A stretch of DNA of 64,000 bases from UBA2970 sp965221075 (GTDB lineage Bacteria > Verrucomicrobiota > Verrucomicrobiia > Limisphaerales > AAA164-E04). Shown in pieces: positions 1 to 8,121 of the stretch. The stretch's first letter is position 1, and every line of letters starts with the position of its first letter. Where the stretch lies: contig OZ244865.1 in assembly GCA_965221075.1 (NCBI GenBank), forward strand, positions 1,054,001 to 1,118,000. Direction: 5' to 3'. The notes beneath the pieces were generated by a model. The model was not told the origin of the DNA and ran no database searches. It was given only the letters and a program-made list of their open reading frames with translations. A program made the position numbers and the translations under genes.

Positions 1-1249
1 CGTTGTCGTGGGTGTAGAGGATGCAGGCCTCGGCCTCGACCCGGGTGTCCTTGATCACCGGGGCCAGCAGCTTGAGCTCCTCGCCGATCTGGCTGATCTC
101 CCGGTAGGTCCGGTTGTCGCCGTCGCCGCGGTGGTTGAGCACCCCGCCGTAGAACTTCTCGGAGCCGATCCGGGGCTGGCGCCAGAAGAAGTAGAGCACC
201 CCGTCGCTGCCCCGCGAGATCAGCTGGTAGGTGAACAGCCTGACCACCCCGGGGCGGACCAGGGAGTTGACCTCCTGCCAGTTGACGTTCCCGGCCTTCT
301 GCTCCATCACCCAGAAGCCGGCCCGCCTGCCGTCGGGGGTGCGGATCCCGTCCTTCTTGAGGGAGCGGAGGATGTCGATGTCCATGGCGTTGACCGCGGC
401 CTTGGACTTGATCGTGGCGTAGCTGTCGAGCGACACGAAGTCGAGCTTCTCGGCCACGTCGAAGTGGTCGTAGTGGCGGGAGAGGCCCCGCATCATGGTG
501 GTGACCGGGATCTCCGGGGTGGCCTCCCTGAGCAGCCTGGCCTGCATGCCGATGTAGTGGACGATGGTGTCGCTGGAGAAGCGCATCCAGTCCAGCACCA
601 GCGCCGGGTTGTGCACCGTGGGGGCCACCCGGGGCATGGGGACCTCCTCCCAGGATCCGACCACCTGGCCCCAGAAGCGGGTGCCCATGCTGTCGTTGAG
701 GCTGGCGACGGTCCCGTACTTGGCCTCCAGCCAGCCGTGCCAGTCCTTCTCGGTCTCCTTGTTGAAGGAGAACTCGGTGGTGTGCCCCCCGATGCCGGAG
801 TCGATCTGCCAGGCGATCAGGGCGGGATGGCCTCCCAGGCTTCCGGCCAGGGCCCGGACGATCTTCTCGCTGAAGTTCCAGAACAGGTCGCTGTTGTAGC
901 AGACCGCGTGCCGGGTGCCCTCCCGCAGGGGAAGTCCCCGCTCGTCCTCGGGCAGGATCTCGGGGTGCTTGCGGGCCAGCCAGATGGGCGGGGCGGCGGT
1001 GGGGGTGGTCAGGACCACCTCGATGCCCGCCTCGGCCATGACGTCCATGGCCCGCTTCAGCCAGTCGAACTCGAAGCGGCCCTCCTCGGGCTCGCACAGC
1101 CCCCAGACGTACTCCCCCATGCGGACCACGTTGACCGAGGCGGCGGCCATCAGCTCGGCGTCCTTCCTCCAGCGGGCCTCGGGCTCCTCGGGGGTGCCGT
1201 CGTAGGGATGGACCCAGTGCTCCGGATGGTAGTCGACTCCGAAATACAT
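1..1249 (-). CDS. GH42 beta-galactosidase-like protein, partial, acid/base Glu replaced
   Basis: The minus strand encodes an N-terminal stretch of 416 residues that continues past the left edge. It opens with MYFGVDYHPEHW, typical of glycoside hydrolase family 42, a TIM-barrel enzyme that releases beta-galactosyl residues. The nucleophile region is intact: E316 sits in WVMEQKAGNVNW. The acid/base position, normally Asn-Glu in a WQxDNExG motif, reads WQIDSGIGGH here, with Ser151-Gly152 replacing Asn-Glu. Either the enzyme is catalytically altered or the sequence carries an error. The gene diverges from the cupin isomerase at 1387 across 137 bases with no promoter I could recognise; a 7-bp-stem hairpin at 1343-1359 lies between them. 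The pairing suggests galactoside or other sugar use. The family call is firm; activity is uncertain. Confidence 0.88.
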   Translation of the reverse strand, partial: MYFGVDYHPEHWVHPYDGTPEEPEARWRKDAELMAAASVNVVRMGEYVWGLCEPEEGRFEFDWLKRAMDVMAEAGIEVVLTTPTAAPPIWLARKHPEILPEDERGLPLREGTRHAVCYNSDLFWNFSEKIVRALAGSLGGHPALIAWQIDSGIGGHTTEFSFNKETEKDWHGWLEAKYGTVASLNDSMGTRFWGQVVGSWEEVPMPRVAPTVHNPALVLDWMRFSSDTIVHYIGMQARLLREATPEIPVTTMMRGLSRHYDHFDVAEKLDFVSLDSYATIKSKAAVNAMDIDILRSLKKDGIRTPDGRRAGFWVMEQKAGNVNWQEVNSLVRPGVVRLFTYQLISRGSDGVLYFFWRQPRIGSEKFYGGVLNHRGDGDNRTYREISQIGEELKLLAPVIKDTRVEAEACILYTHDN

Positions 1250-1386
1250 GGCGGAAGCCCGGGGCGGCGTCCGCTCGGCCCGGAATCCCCCGACTCTGGC
1301 GCCGGGGGCCGCCGGGGGTCAAGAGCCAAGGGGGAATGGCCTTGCCCGGGCTCCGGGCAGGCGGGTAGCTTCGGCCCCCGATCGCC

Positions 1387-2649
1387 ATGAAGAGACTGAC
1401 CGACCTGAAGGTTTTGGAGTCGGGGGTGGCCGCCCGGGCCGAGGCGCTCCTGGAGGAGAGCGGAGGGCTGCTGCGGCTGGCCCCCTGCTGGGTGCCCCGC
1501 TCCTTCCTCCAGCCGGGCAGGCGGCTCAAGCTGCATCCCGACGACCTCTACGCCTACGGGCTGGACCGGGGGGGGATCGACGAGCGCTGGTTCGCCTCCA
1601 CCACCCCGGCGGCCAACGAGAACCGCGAGCCCGACGAGGGGCTCAGCTACGTGGTGGCCGGCCGGGAGCGCTTCACCCTGCAGGCGGCGGTCGAGGAGCT
1701 GGGCCCGGCCCTGATCGGCCCGCGCCTTTGGGAGGCCTACCGCAGGTGGCCGGTCTACTCCAAGTTCTTCGACAACATGGGCCCCATTCCCCACCACATG
1801 CACCAGTCGGAGGAGTGGGCCCGGCTGGTGGGGCAGGAGGGCAAGCCCGAGTCCTACTACTTCCCGCCCCAGCACAACAACGTGGGCAACAACTTCCCCT
1901 ACACCTTCATGGGCCTGGAGCCGGGCACGACCCGGCAGGAGGTCCGCCGCTGCCTGGAGCGCTGGAACCGGGGCGACAACGGGATCCTGGACCTGTCGAG
2001 GGCCTACCGGCTCAGGCCGGGCACCGGGTGGCTGATCGGCCCGGGGATCCTCCACGCCCCCGGCTCGCTCTGCACCTACGAGCCGCAGTGGGGCTCCGAC
2101 GTCTTCGGCATGTTCCAGTCCCTGGTGGAGGGCCGGGAGGTTCCCTGGTCGCTCCTGGTCAAGGACATGCCCCCCGAGCGCCACCGGGATCTGGACTTCA
2201 TCGTCGGCCAGCTGGACTGGGAGGCCAACGTCGATCCGCGCTTCAAGGACAACCACTACCTGGAGCCGGTTCCGGTGGAGGGCATGGACAGCGGGGCGTG
2301 CGCCGACCGCTGGGTGGTCTACGGGACGATCAACGGCCGGCAGTACTTCACCGCCAAGGAGCTGACCGTGGAGCCGGGAGCCCGCTGCACCGTCCGGGAC
2401 CAGGGGGCCTACGGCCTGATCGTCACGCAGGGGCGGGGCCGGATGAACGGCCTGGAGCTGGACTGCCCCAAGCTGATCCGCTTCGGGCAGCTCACCCAGG
2501 ACGAGGTGTTCTGCACCGAGAGCGCGGCCCGCCAGGGGGTGGCCTTCGAGAACGCCTCGGACCACGAGCCGCTGGTGGCCCTCCGCTACTTCGGCCCCGA
2601 CGCCCACCCCGACGCCCCGGCCGCCGGAGCCTGGAGGAAGGAGGACTGA
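1387..2649 (+). CDS. Cupin-type sugar isomerase, class I mannose-6-phosphate isomerase-like
   Basis: This 420-residue protein carries a metal-binding cupin signature in its middle: H136, H137 and H139 in PHHMHQSEEW, and a further histidine at H223 in GILHAPGS. That pattern resembles the zinc site of type I phosphomannose isomerases, which interconvert mannose-6-phosphate and fructose-6-phosphate. A second cupin-like half, around residues 320-400, has beta-rich sequence with GLIVTQGRGRMN. It diverges from the GH42 gene, which suggests a role in handling the released sugar or its phosphate. The substrate cannot be read from sequence; pentose or hexose isomerisation are both possible. The ATG start is the first in frame and follows the divergent intergenic region. 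Confidence 0.72.
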   Translation: MKRLTDLKVLESGVAARAEALLEESGGLLRLAPCWVPRSFLQPGRRLKLHPDDLYAYGLDRGGIDERWFASTTPAANENREPDEGLSYVVAGRERFTLQAAVEELGPALIGPRLWEAYRRWPVYSKFFDNMGPIPHHMHQSEEWARLVGQEGKPESYYFPPQHNNVGNNFPYTFMGLEPGTTRQEVRRCLERWNRGDNGILDLSRAYRLRPGTGWLIGPGILHAPGSLCTYEPQWGSDVFGMFQSLVEGREVPWSLLVKDMPPERHRDLDFIVGQLDWEANVDPRFKDNHYLEPVPVEGMDSGACADRWVVYGTINGRQYFTAKELTVEPGARCTVRDQGAYGLIVTQGRGRMNGLELDCPKLIRFGQLTQDEVFCTESAARQGVAFENASDHEPLVALRYFGPDAHPDAPAAGAWRKED

Positions 2650-2729
2650 TCCGGGGCCTCCCTTTTGGGTTGCCCGCCCCGGGGGAGTCCCGTTCAATGC
2701 CGCCCGCGGCGGCGCCCCCGCCAGCCAGC

Positions 2730-3158
2730 ATGCAAGCCCTGGATTTCGAGGAATCGGTAAGACGGATCGTCGGCAGGGGATCCCGCTTCGCCCCGGAGGC
2801 CTTCCACTTCGTGCGCGCGGCCCTGGAGCACGCCGGCCGGCAGCGCCTGCGCCGGCACAGCCCCTCGTTCACCGGCCAGGACCTGCTGTGCGAGATCCGG
2901 GAGTACGTGATCCAGGAGTTCGGCCCCATGGGCTTCTTCGTCCTCTCCGAGTGGGGGATCCGGCGCTGCGAGGACGTCGGCGAGATCGTCCAGGCCCTGA
3001 GCGAGTCGGGCTGCATCCCGGGCAGCCACCAGGACATCGGCGGCGACTTCGCCTCGATCTACGACTTCCGGGAGGCCTTCGTCCGGCCCTTCCTGCCTCC
3101 CAGCCGCCTGGCGCCCAAGGCGAGGAAAGGACGCAGGCCAGGCAAGGGATGCAGGTAG
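2730..3158 (+). CDS. Minf_1886 family protein (conserved, unknown function)
   Basis: This 142-residue protein has a conserved core running from a FHFVRAALEH motif through CEIREYVIQEFG to FGPMGFFVLSEWGIRRCEDVGEIV. The pattern matches the Minf_1886 family, named from Methylacidiphilum and common in planctomycetes and verrucomicrobia; no function is established. It has no signal peptide or membrane segment. I chose ATG 2730 because the family starts near LDFEESVRRIV; an in-frame ATG at 2697 would add a proline/alanine-rich stretch of 11 residues. Its 3' end overlaps the M16 peptidase start by ten bases, so the two are probably co-transcribed. Confidence 0.8.
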   Translation: MQALDFEESVRRIVGRGSRFAPEAFHFVRAALEHAGRQRLRRHSPSFTGQDLLCEIREYVIQEFGPMGFFVLSEWGIRRCEDVGEIVQALSESGCIPGSHQDIGGDFASIYDFREAFVRPFLPPSRLAPKARKGRRPGKGCR

Positions 3159-5725
3159 AGGAACCGGGAGGCGAGTCCCGGACCGCCCCCCCGCCCGGCC
3201 CGTCCCTCTCGGTGGACGAGGACGGCTGGCTGGCCACCCTTCCCAACGGCCTGGCCGTGATCCTGCGCCCCGAGCGCAGCGCCCCGGTGGTCTCGGCCCA
3301 GGCCTGGTGCCGCAGCGGGAGCATCGACGAGGGGGAGTGGCTGGGGGGAGGCCTCTCCCACGCCCTGGAGCACATGCTCTTCAAGGGGACCGGGACCCGG
3401 CCTCCGGGGACCATCGACCGCGAGGTGCAGGCCCTGGGAGGCTACATCAACGCCTACACCTCCTACGACCGCACCGTCTACTACATCAACGCCCCCTGCG
3501 AGGGGGCCGCCAAGGTGGTGGACATCCTCTCCGACATCGTGAGCGACGCCAGCCTGCCCGAGGAGGAGCTGGAGAAGGAGCGCGGGGTGATCTTCCGGGA
3601 GATGGACATGGGGGAGGACGATCCCTCGAGCGTCTCGGCGCGCCGGCTCTTCGAGCTGGCCTACCAGGTGGCCCCCTGCCGCTATCCCATCATCGGCTAT
3701 CCCGAGGTCTTCAGGCGGATCGGACGCGAGGACCTCCTGGCCTACTACCGCAGGAGGTACTCGCCCGGGAACCTCTTCTTCGTGGTGGTGGGGGACTTCG
3801 ATCCCGAGCGGATCCTGGAGGGCTTCCTGGAGATCTGGAGGGACGTCCCCAGCGCCCCCCTGCCTCCCGAGTTCCTGGCTCCGGAGCCCCGCCAGACCGG
3901 GCCGCGCAGGGGAGTGGAGGAGCGGTCGTTCGAGCTGGGCCACTTCCACCTGGCCTGGCACATCCCCGAGGTCCTGCATCCGGACCTGCCCGCCCTGGAC
4001 GTCCTGAGCACCGTCCTCGGGGACGGGCGGAGCTCCCGGCTCCACCGGCGCGTACGGGAGAGGCTCAGCCTGGCCCACTCCATCGACGCCTGGACCTTCT
4101 GTCCCGGTTCCACCGGCCTGTTCGGGATCTCGGGAGTGGCCGACGGCGGCCGCTGCGCTCCGGCCTGGGAGGAGGCGCTCGGGGAGGTGGAGCGGATCCG
4201 CAGCGGCGGGATCTCCCCGGAGGAGCTGGGCAAGGCCCTCAAGATCTTCCGGGCCTCGGCCCACTCCTCCCGCAAGACCATGCAGGGACAGGCCCAGGAC
4301 CTGGGGAGCAGCTGGATGGTGGCGCGCAGCCTCGGCTACTCCCGTGCCTACCTCGAGGCGGCCGGGCGGCTGACTCCGGACGATATCCAGGGCGCCGCCC
4401 GCCGCTACCTCGGCGAGTCCGCCCTGTCCCTGGCGGCGGTCCTGCCGCGCGGTACCCCCTCGAAGGCGCCGCAGGCTCCGGCCGCCTGCGCCCGGAATCC
4501 GGTCCGGCTCCACGTGCTGGAAAACTCCCTGAGGACGCTGGTCCTGGAGGACAGCCGCCTGCCGTTCGTGGAGCTGCGGGCGGTGTTCCGGGGAGGAGCC
4601 CTGATCGAGGAGGAGGGCCGGGCCGGGATCACCCGGCTGATGGCGCGCCTTCTGGCCAAGGGGGCGGGGGAGCGCGGCGCCGACGAGCTGTCCGGGGCGA
4701 TCGAGTCGGCGGGAGGCTCGCTGGAAACCTACGGATCGAGGCACAGCTTCGGGATCAGCATCGAGGTGATGCGGGAGGATCTCGGCCTGGGGCTGGAGAT
4801 CCTCTCCGACATCGTCCTGCGTCCGGCGATGGACTCCGGGCACCTGGAGCGGGAGCGCCAGGCGCAGCTGGCCTCGATCCGGGCCGGCAGGGACCATATC
4901 CTCCGCTACGGCTTCCAGACGGCCCGCCGGGCCCTCTTCGGATCCTCGGGCTACGGCCTCGACATCCAGGGGAGCGCCAAGAGCGTCGAGGGCCTCTCCC
5001 TGGAGGAGGTCCGGGAATTCTCCCGGAAACTGCTCCGGCCCGCCAACTGCGTGGTGGCGGCCTTCGGAAACCTCGACGGCTCCCGTCTTCTGGAGGAGAT
5101 CGGCAGCCGCCTGGGGTCCGGGGCCTGGCCCGGGGAGGGAGGGCCGGTCGGCTTCCGGCACCAACCGGCGCCCCCTGCCGAGCAAAGGGTGCGCCGGACC
5201 ATGGACCGCAAGCAGGAGGCGGTGATCCTCGCCTTCCAGGGAGCCCCCCACGGTTCTCCGCAGGCCTACGCCCTGGATCTGCTCCACGAGGCCTGCAGCG
5301 ATCTGGGATCCCGGCTCTTCGCCCGCATCCGCGAGGATCTGGGCCTGGCCTACTCGGTGGGATCCCGCCATGCGCCGGGAGTGGCCGCCGGCCTGTTCGC
5401 CTTCTACGCCCTGACCTCCCCGGAGAGCGCCGATCGGGTCGAGGAGGAGATGCGCAGGGAGATCGAGGCGCTGGGAGAGGGAGGCCTCGCGCCCGAGGAG
5501 CTGGACCGGGCCAGGTCCAAGGTGATCGGACAGAGGAAGATCGCCCGTCAGGACCTGGGGGCCGTGGCCACCGACGCGGCTCTCGACGAGCTCCAGGGCT
5601 ACGGATACCGGAACTGGGAGGGGGAGGAGGAACGCTACCGCAGGGTCGGCTGCCGGGAGGTGGCCGAGGCGGCCAGGGAGCATTTCCGTCCCGAGCGCAG
5701 GGCGATCGTCCGGGTCGGCCCCTGA
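3149..5725 (+). CDS. M16 family zinc metallopeptidase, two-domain (pitrilysin/processing-peptidase type)
   Basis: This 858-residue protein is a tandem of two M16 halves. The N-terminal half holds the inverted zinc motif H71-A-L-E74-H75 in GGGLSHALEHMLFKGT, with the distal ligand E151 in GVIFREMD 76 residues later, the usual family spacing. The C-terminal half, from about residue 450, has the same fold pattern (GITRLMARLLAKG, then SGAIESAGG) but no HxxEH, as expected for the inactive partner domain. It probably degrades or processes peptides. No signal peptide is visible at the chosen ATG, so it may be cytoplasmic. The start lies inside the end of the preceding Minf_1886 gene, which suggests translational coupling. 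Confidence 0.92.
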   Translation: MQVEEPGGESRTAPPPGPSLSVDEDGWLATLPNGLAVILRPERSAPVVSAQAWCRSGSIDEGEWLGGGLSHALEHMLFKGTGTRPPGTIDREVQALGGYINAYTSYDRTVYYINAPCEGAAKVVDILSDIVSDASLPEEELEKERGVIFREMDMGEDDPSSVSARRLFELAYQVAPCRYPIIGYPEVFRRIGREDLLAYYRRRYSPGNLFFVVVGDFDPERILEGFLEIWRDVPSAPLPPEFLAPEPRQTGPRRGVEERSFELGHFHLAWHIPEVLHPDLPALDVLSTVLGDGRSSRLHRRVRERLSLAHSIDAWTFCPGSTGLFGISGVADGGRCAPAWEEALGEVERIRSGGISPEELGKALKIFRASAHSSRKTMQGQAQDLGSSWMVARSLGYSRAYLEAAGRLTPDDIQGAARRYLGESALSLAAVLPRGTPSKAPQAPAACARNPVRLHVLENSLRTLVLEDSRLPFVELRAVFRGGALIEEEGRAGITRLMARLLAKGAGERGADELSGAIESAGGSLETYGSRHSFGISIEVMREDLGLGLEILSDIVLRPAMDSGHLERERQAQLASIRAGRDHILRYGFQTARRALFGSSGYGLDIQGSAKSVEGLSLEEVREFSRKLLRPANCVVAAFGNLDGSRLLEEIGSRLGSGAWPGEGGPVGFRHQPAPPAEQRVRRTMDRKQEAVILAFQGAPHGSPQAYALDLLHEACSDLGSRLFARIREDLGLAYSVGSRHAPGVAAGLFAFYALTSPESADRVEEEMRREIEALGEGGLAPEELDRARSKVIGQRKIARQDLGAVATDAALDELQGYGYRNWEGEEERYRRVGCREVAEAAREHFRPERRAIVRVGP

Positions 5726-6221
5726 GGGCGGCACGGGGGCAGTCCCCCCGCCCGCACCCGAGGACCGCAGGACCGACCGTCAGCGATCCGCCCGGCCGAT
5801 AGGGGATCGCCGCATGGCGCGCCGGCTCCGCTGTGTCCGGAGGGGAACGGAGGCTGCCCGGATCCGCTGCTCCGCCCCGGAACGCTGTCACATGGTCACG
5901 GCCCCGGCTTCGGACCGCTCCCTGGCCCCATGCCGGGCTCGGGGCCCATGATGTCCGACGCCTTCGCCGAAAGGGCCTTCCGGGCCGGGCTGGCCGGGGG
6001 GCCGGACAGGGGGGGATCCGCTCCTCCACGAGGAAGAACACCGGCCTGGCGCCGCACAAGCTTCCGCTGCCCGAACGCAGAACCGTGCTCCTCCCGGAAG
6101 CCGTCCGATCGACAGCACGGGAAGAGCCCGGCGAGATCCCGCATCCGGTTGACTTTCCCCGGAAGATCGATTGACTCCGGGAACGGATCCAGGCGCACTT
6201 TTCCGGCGCTCTCTCCTGGAC
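5726..6221. other. Gene-free spacer
   Basis: This stretch of 496 bases separates the M16 peptidase from the permease block. Apart from the hairpin at 5734-5750 I see no gene, repeat or RNA in it. Open frames on both strands translate to arginine- and proline-rich sequence without protein character, as expected from GC-rich non-coding DNA. A TTG at 6171 could extend the next gene upstream by 17 residues. Confidence 0.6.
5734..5750 (+). terminator. GC hairpin after M16 peptidase
   Basis: A CGGGGG/CCCCCG stem of six pairs with a five-base loop begins nine bases after the peptidase stop. No U-tract follows, so its strength as an intrinsic terminator is doubtful. Confidence 0.35.
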
Positions 6222-8036
6222 ATGACGGTTCTGGTCCTCCAGCTGCTCGTATTGCTGCCGCTGCTGTTGGCAAACTGGTGGCTTGTCCGGGGAAACGCGC
6301 GCACCATCCTCAAGCGCGAACTGAGGAGCCGGTGCAGGCGGCTGGGCACCTGGATCTGGAGGATGGGAGTCGTCCTTCCTGCCTACCTGATCACCCTGAA
6401 GAGCCTGCTTTCCAGTGGCGAGGGAGGCAGCGAGACGCTCGCCACCATCGTCACCTGGCTGCTTCCCATCTTCTGCTTCGGCGCCGGAATCTCGGTCGCC
6501 GACATCATCGGCTCCGAGCGGCGGCAGGGAACCCTCGGCCTTCTGTTCCTTACCCCCCTGCGCCCCGCCGAGATACTTCTGGGCAAGGCCGCCTGCCAAG
6601 CCGTCCAGTACCTGCTCTGCCTTCTGGCAACGGTACCAATCTTCGCCCTTCCGGTGCTCGTCGGAGGGGTCTCCTGGCAGGAGGTGATCGCGCAGTGCGC
6701 CAACCTGCTGGTGGCGACCCTGCTGGGCATCTCGGCCGGACTGCTTTCCACCATCCTCTTCCGGCATGCCTGGGGCTCCCTCGGATGCTGCATGCTCCTG
6801 CTGCTGGTCTGCCACCTGGGACCGTTCATCCACCAGGAATCGGCCCGGCTGGGCATCCCTGGCCCGAACAGGAGCCTGAGAGCCAATCTCTTGGAGCTGC
6901 CCAGCCTTGCCAGCGCCTCCCCGTTTGCTATCGGCGCCAACAGGCCCGTGCCTCCCGGGCTCGCTGGAACGGGAATGCCGGCCGTGCCGCCTCCTCCTCC
7001 CGGGTGGCCCGCGCCTCCCGGGTTCGCTGGAACGGGAATGCCGGCCGCACCGCCGCCTTTCAATCCCCTGGCCAGCCAGTTCTGGTGGGGGGCGGTTCTC
7101 CGGATACTGGGAACCGCGGCGGCGCTCTTCTTCCTGGCCCTTTGGATCTTCCTCTGGCAGCGGGCGCGGGAAAGGAATCCGGTCCGGCTGCACGCGTCGA
7201 AGGCCCGGCCTCCCCAGAAGGAGCCCGATCCTGTCGATAGCTGGATCTACCCCACCATCCGGCGAAGGCGGCTGCGCCTGCCCGACGGCTGCAACCCCTG
7301 CCTGGCGCTCAACCGGGCCTTCGGCCAGAACCCCCTGCTCAACCGCATGGTCCTCATGCTGCTCGCCGGGATATTCCTGCTCTTCATCCTTGCCTCGATC
7401 AACGATCCGAGACTCGACTCTACATGCTTTTTTCTCGTGTTCCTGCTGGAAGGAGCCGTCTGCTGGAGCCTCTCGACCGAGATACCCCGGCAGTACAGCC
7501 ACGAACGCAACGGAGGCACTCTCGAACTGGTCCTGGGCAGCGCTCAGGGAAGCCGGGAAGTGTCCAGGGGACTGGACCGGGCCACCATCCGCACCCACCT
7601 CTGGAAGCCTGCCATGCTCGCCGTGTCGCACCTTCTCATGCTGTTCCTGGCATCGTACAGGGCGTACAGGGAGCATGATTTCTCCCTGCTGGCGCTGCAC
7701 AGCTCCTATGTCCCCCTGGTATTTGTGAAGGCGAGGGCGCTGCACATGGTGGGGGCGTCGCTCACCCTGCGGGGCCGCAAGCCGGCGGCGGTCGCCGCCC
7801 TGCTCCTCGGGATATTCTTCCTGCTGCCCCTGGCCGCACACTTCTTCCTTTCCGATCTCGTTTATCGGAAACTCCCCGACTCCCTTGCCATCCTGATCTT
7901 CCTCGTCCTCCTGCCCCTGTTCATGGCGCTTGCCGGCCTGTGCTTCACTCTGGACCACATCAAGCTCCACCGCTTCTTCCGGGAGCCCGATTTCGCTCGA
8001 CGGAGCTTCCTCCGCCGGTGGCTGTCCCGAGGCTGA
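6222..8036 (+). CDS. ABC-2 type permease-like membrane protein (type A)
   Basis: This 604-residue polytopic membrane protein begins with a hydrophobic segment (VLQLLVLLPLLLANWWL). Around residues 96-120 it carries IGSERRQGTLGLLFLT followed by ILLGKA, the cytoplasmic loop pattern of ABC-2 export permeases in which a Gly-Ser-Glu-Arg-Arg-Xaa-Gly-Thr-Leu run follows a membrane segment. A second set of membrane segments fills the C-terminal half and includes EIPRQYSHERNGGTLELVL. The central loop is proline-rich and holds a two-copy intragenic repeat. No ATP-binding gene is nearby, so the partner ATPase must be elsewhere. ATG 6222 precedes the first membrane segment; TTG 6171 is a weaker alternative. 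The cargo is unknown. The relic at 9688-10004 derives from a second copy of this gene. Confidence 0.75.
   Translation: MTVLVLQLLVLLPLLLANWWLVRGNARTILKRELRSRCRRLGTWIWRMGVVLPAYLITLKSLLSSGEGGSETLATIVTWLLPIFCFGAGISVADIIGSERRQGTLGLLFLTPLRPAEILLGKAACQAVQYLLCLLATVPIFALPVLVGGVSWQEVIAQCANLLVATLLGISAGLLSTILFRHAWGSLGCCMLLLLVCHLGPFIHQESARLGIPGPNRSLRANLLELPSLASASPFAIGANRPVPPGLAGTGMPAVPPPPPGWPAPPGFAGTGMPAAPPPFNPLASQFWWGAVLRILGTAAALFFLALWIFLWQRARERNPVRLHASKARPPQKEPDPVDSWIYPTIRRRRLRLPDGCNPCLALNRAFGQNPLLNRMVLMLLAGIFLLFILASINDPRLDSTCFFLVFLLEGAVCWSLSTEIPRQYSHERNGGTLELVLGSAQGSREVSRGLDRATIRTHLWKPAMLAVSHLLMLFLASYRAYREHDFSLLALHSSYVPLVFVKARALHMVGASLTLRGRKPAAVAALLLGIFFLLPLAAHFFLSDLVYRKLPDSLAILIFLVLLPLFMALAGLCFTLDHIKLHRFFREPDFARRSFLRRWLSRG
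6943..7047 (+). repeat. Two-copy in-frame repeat inside permease A
   Basis: Two 42-base units at 6943-6984 and 7006-7047 differ at two positions and recur with a 63-base period, which keeps frame. Each encodes a proline/glycine loop containing AGTGMPA between hydrophobic regions of the permease. Slippage or local duplication is the likely origin. Confidence 0.9.
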
Positions 8037-8121
8037 CGGAAACGGGCCTTTCCAGGGCATCGGCGAGGACGAGAGCGGCGGCCTGGCCTGGTATGGCCCT
8101 GCATGTGTCCCAGTCGCTTCG

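Noticed and set aside
1343..1359. Hairpin in the divergent region between GH42 and the isomerase as an operator
   Set aside because: A seven-pair stem in GC-rich DNA with no repeats or promoter nearby is too weak to call.
6171..6221. TTG 6171 as the start of permease A
   Set aside because: It adds a non-hydrophobic leader with no ribosome-binding site; ATG 6222 sits directly before the first membrane helix.
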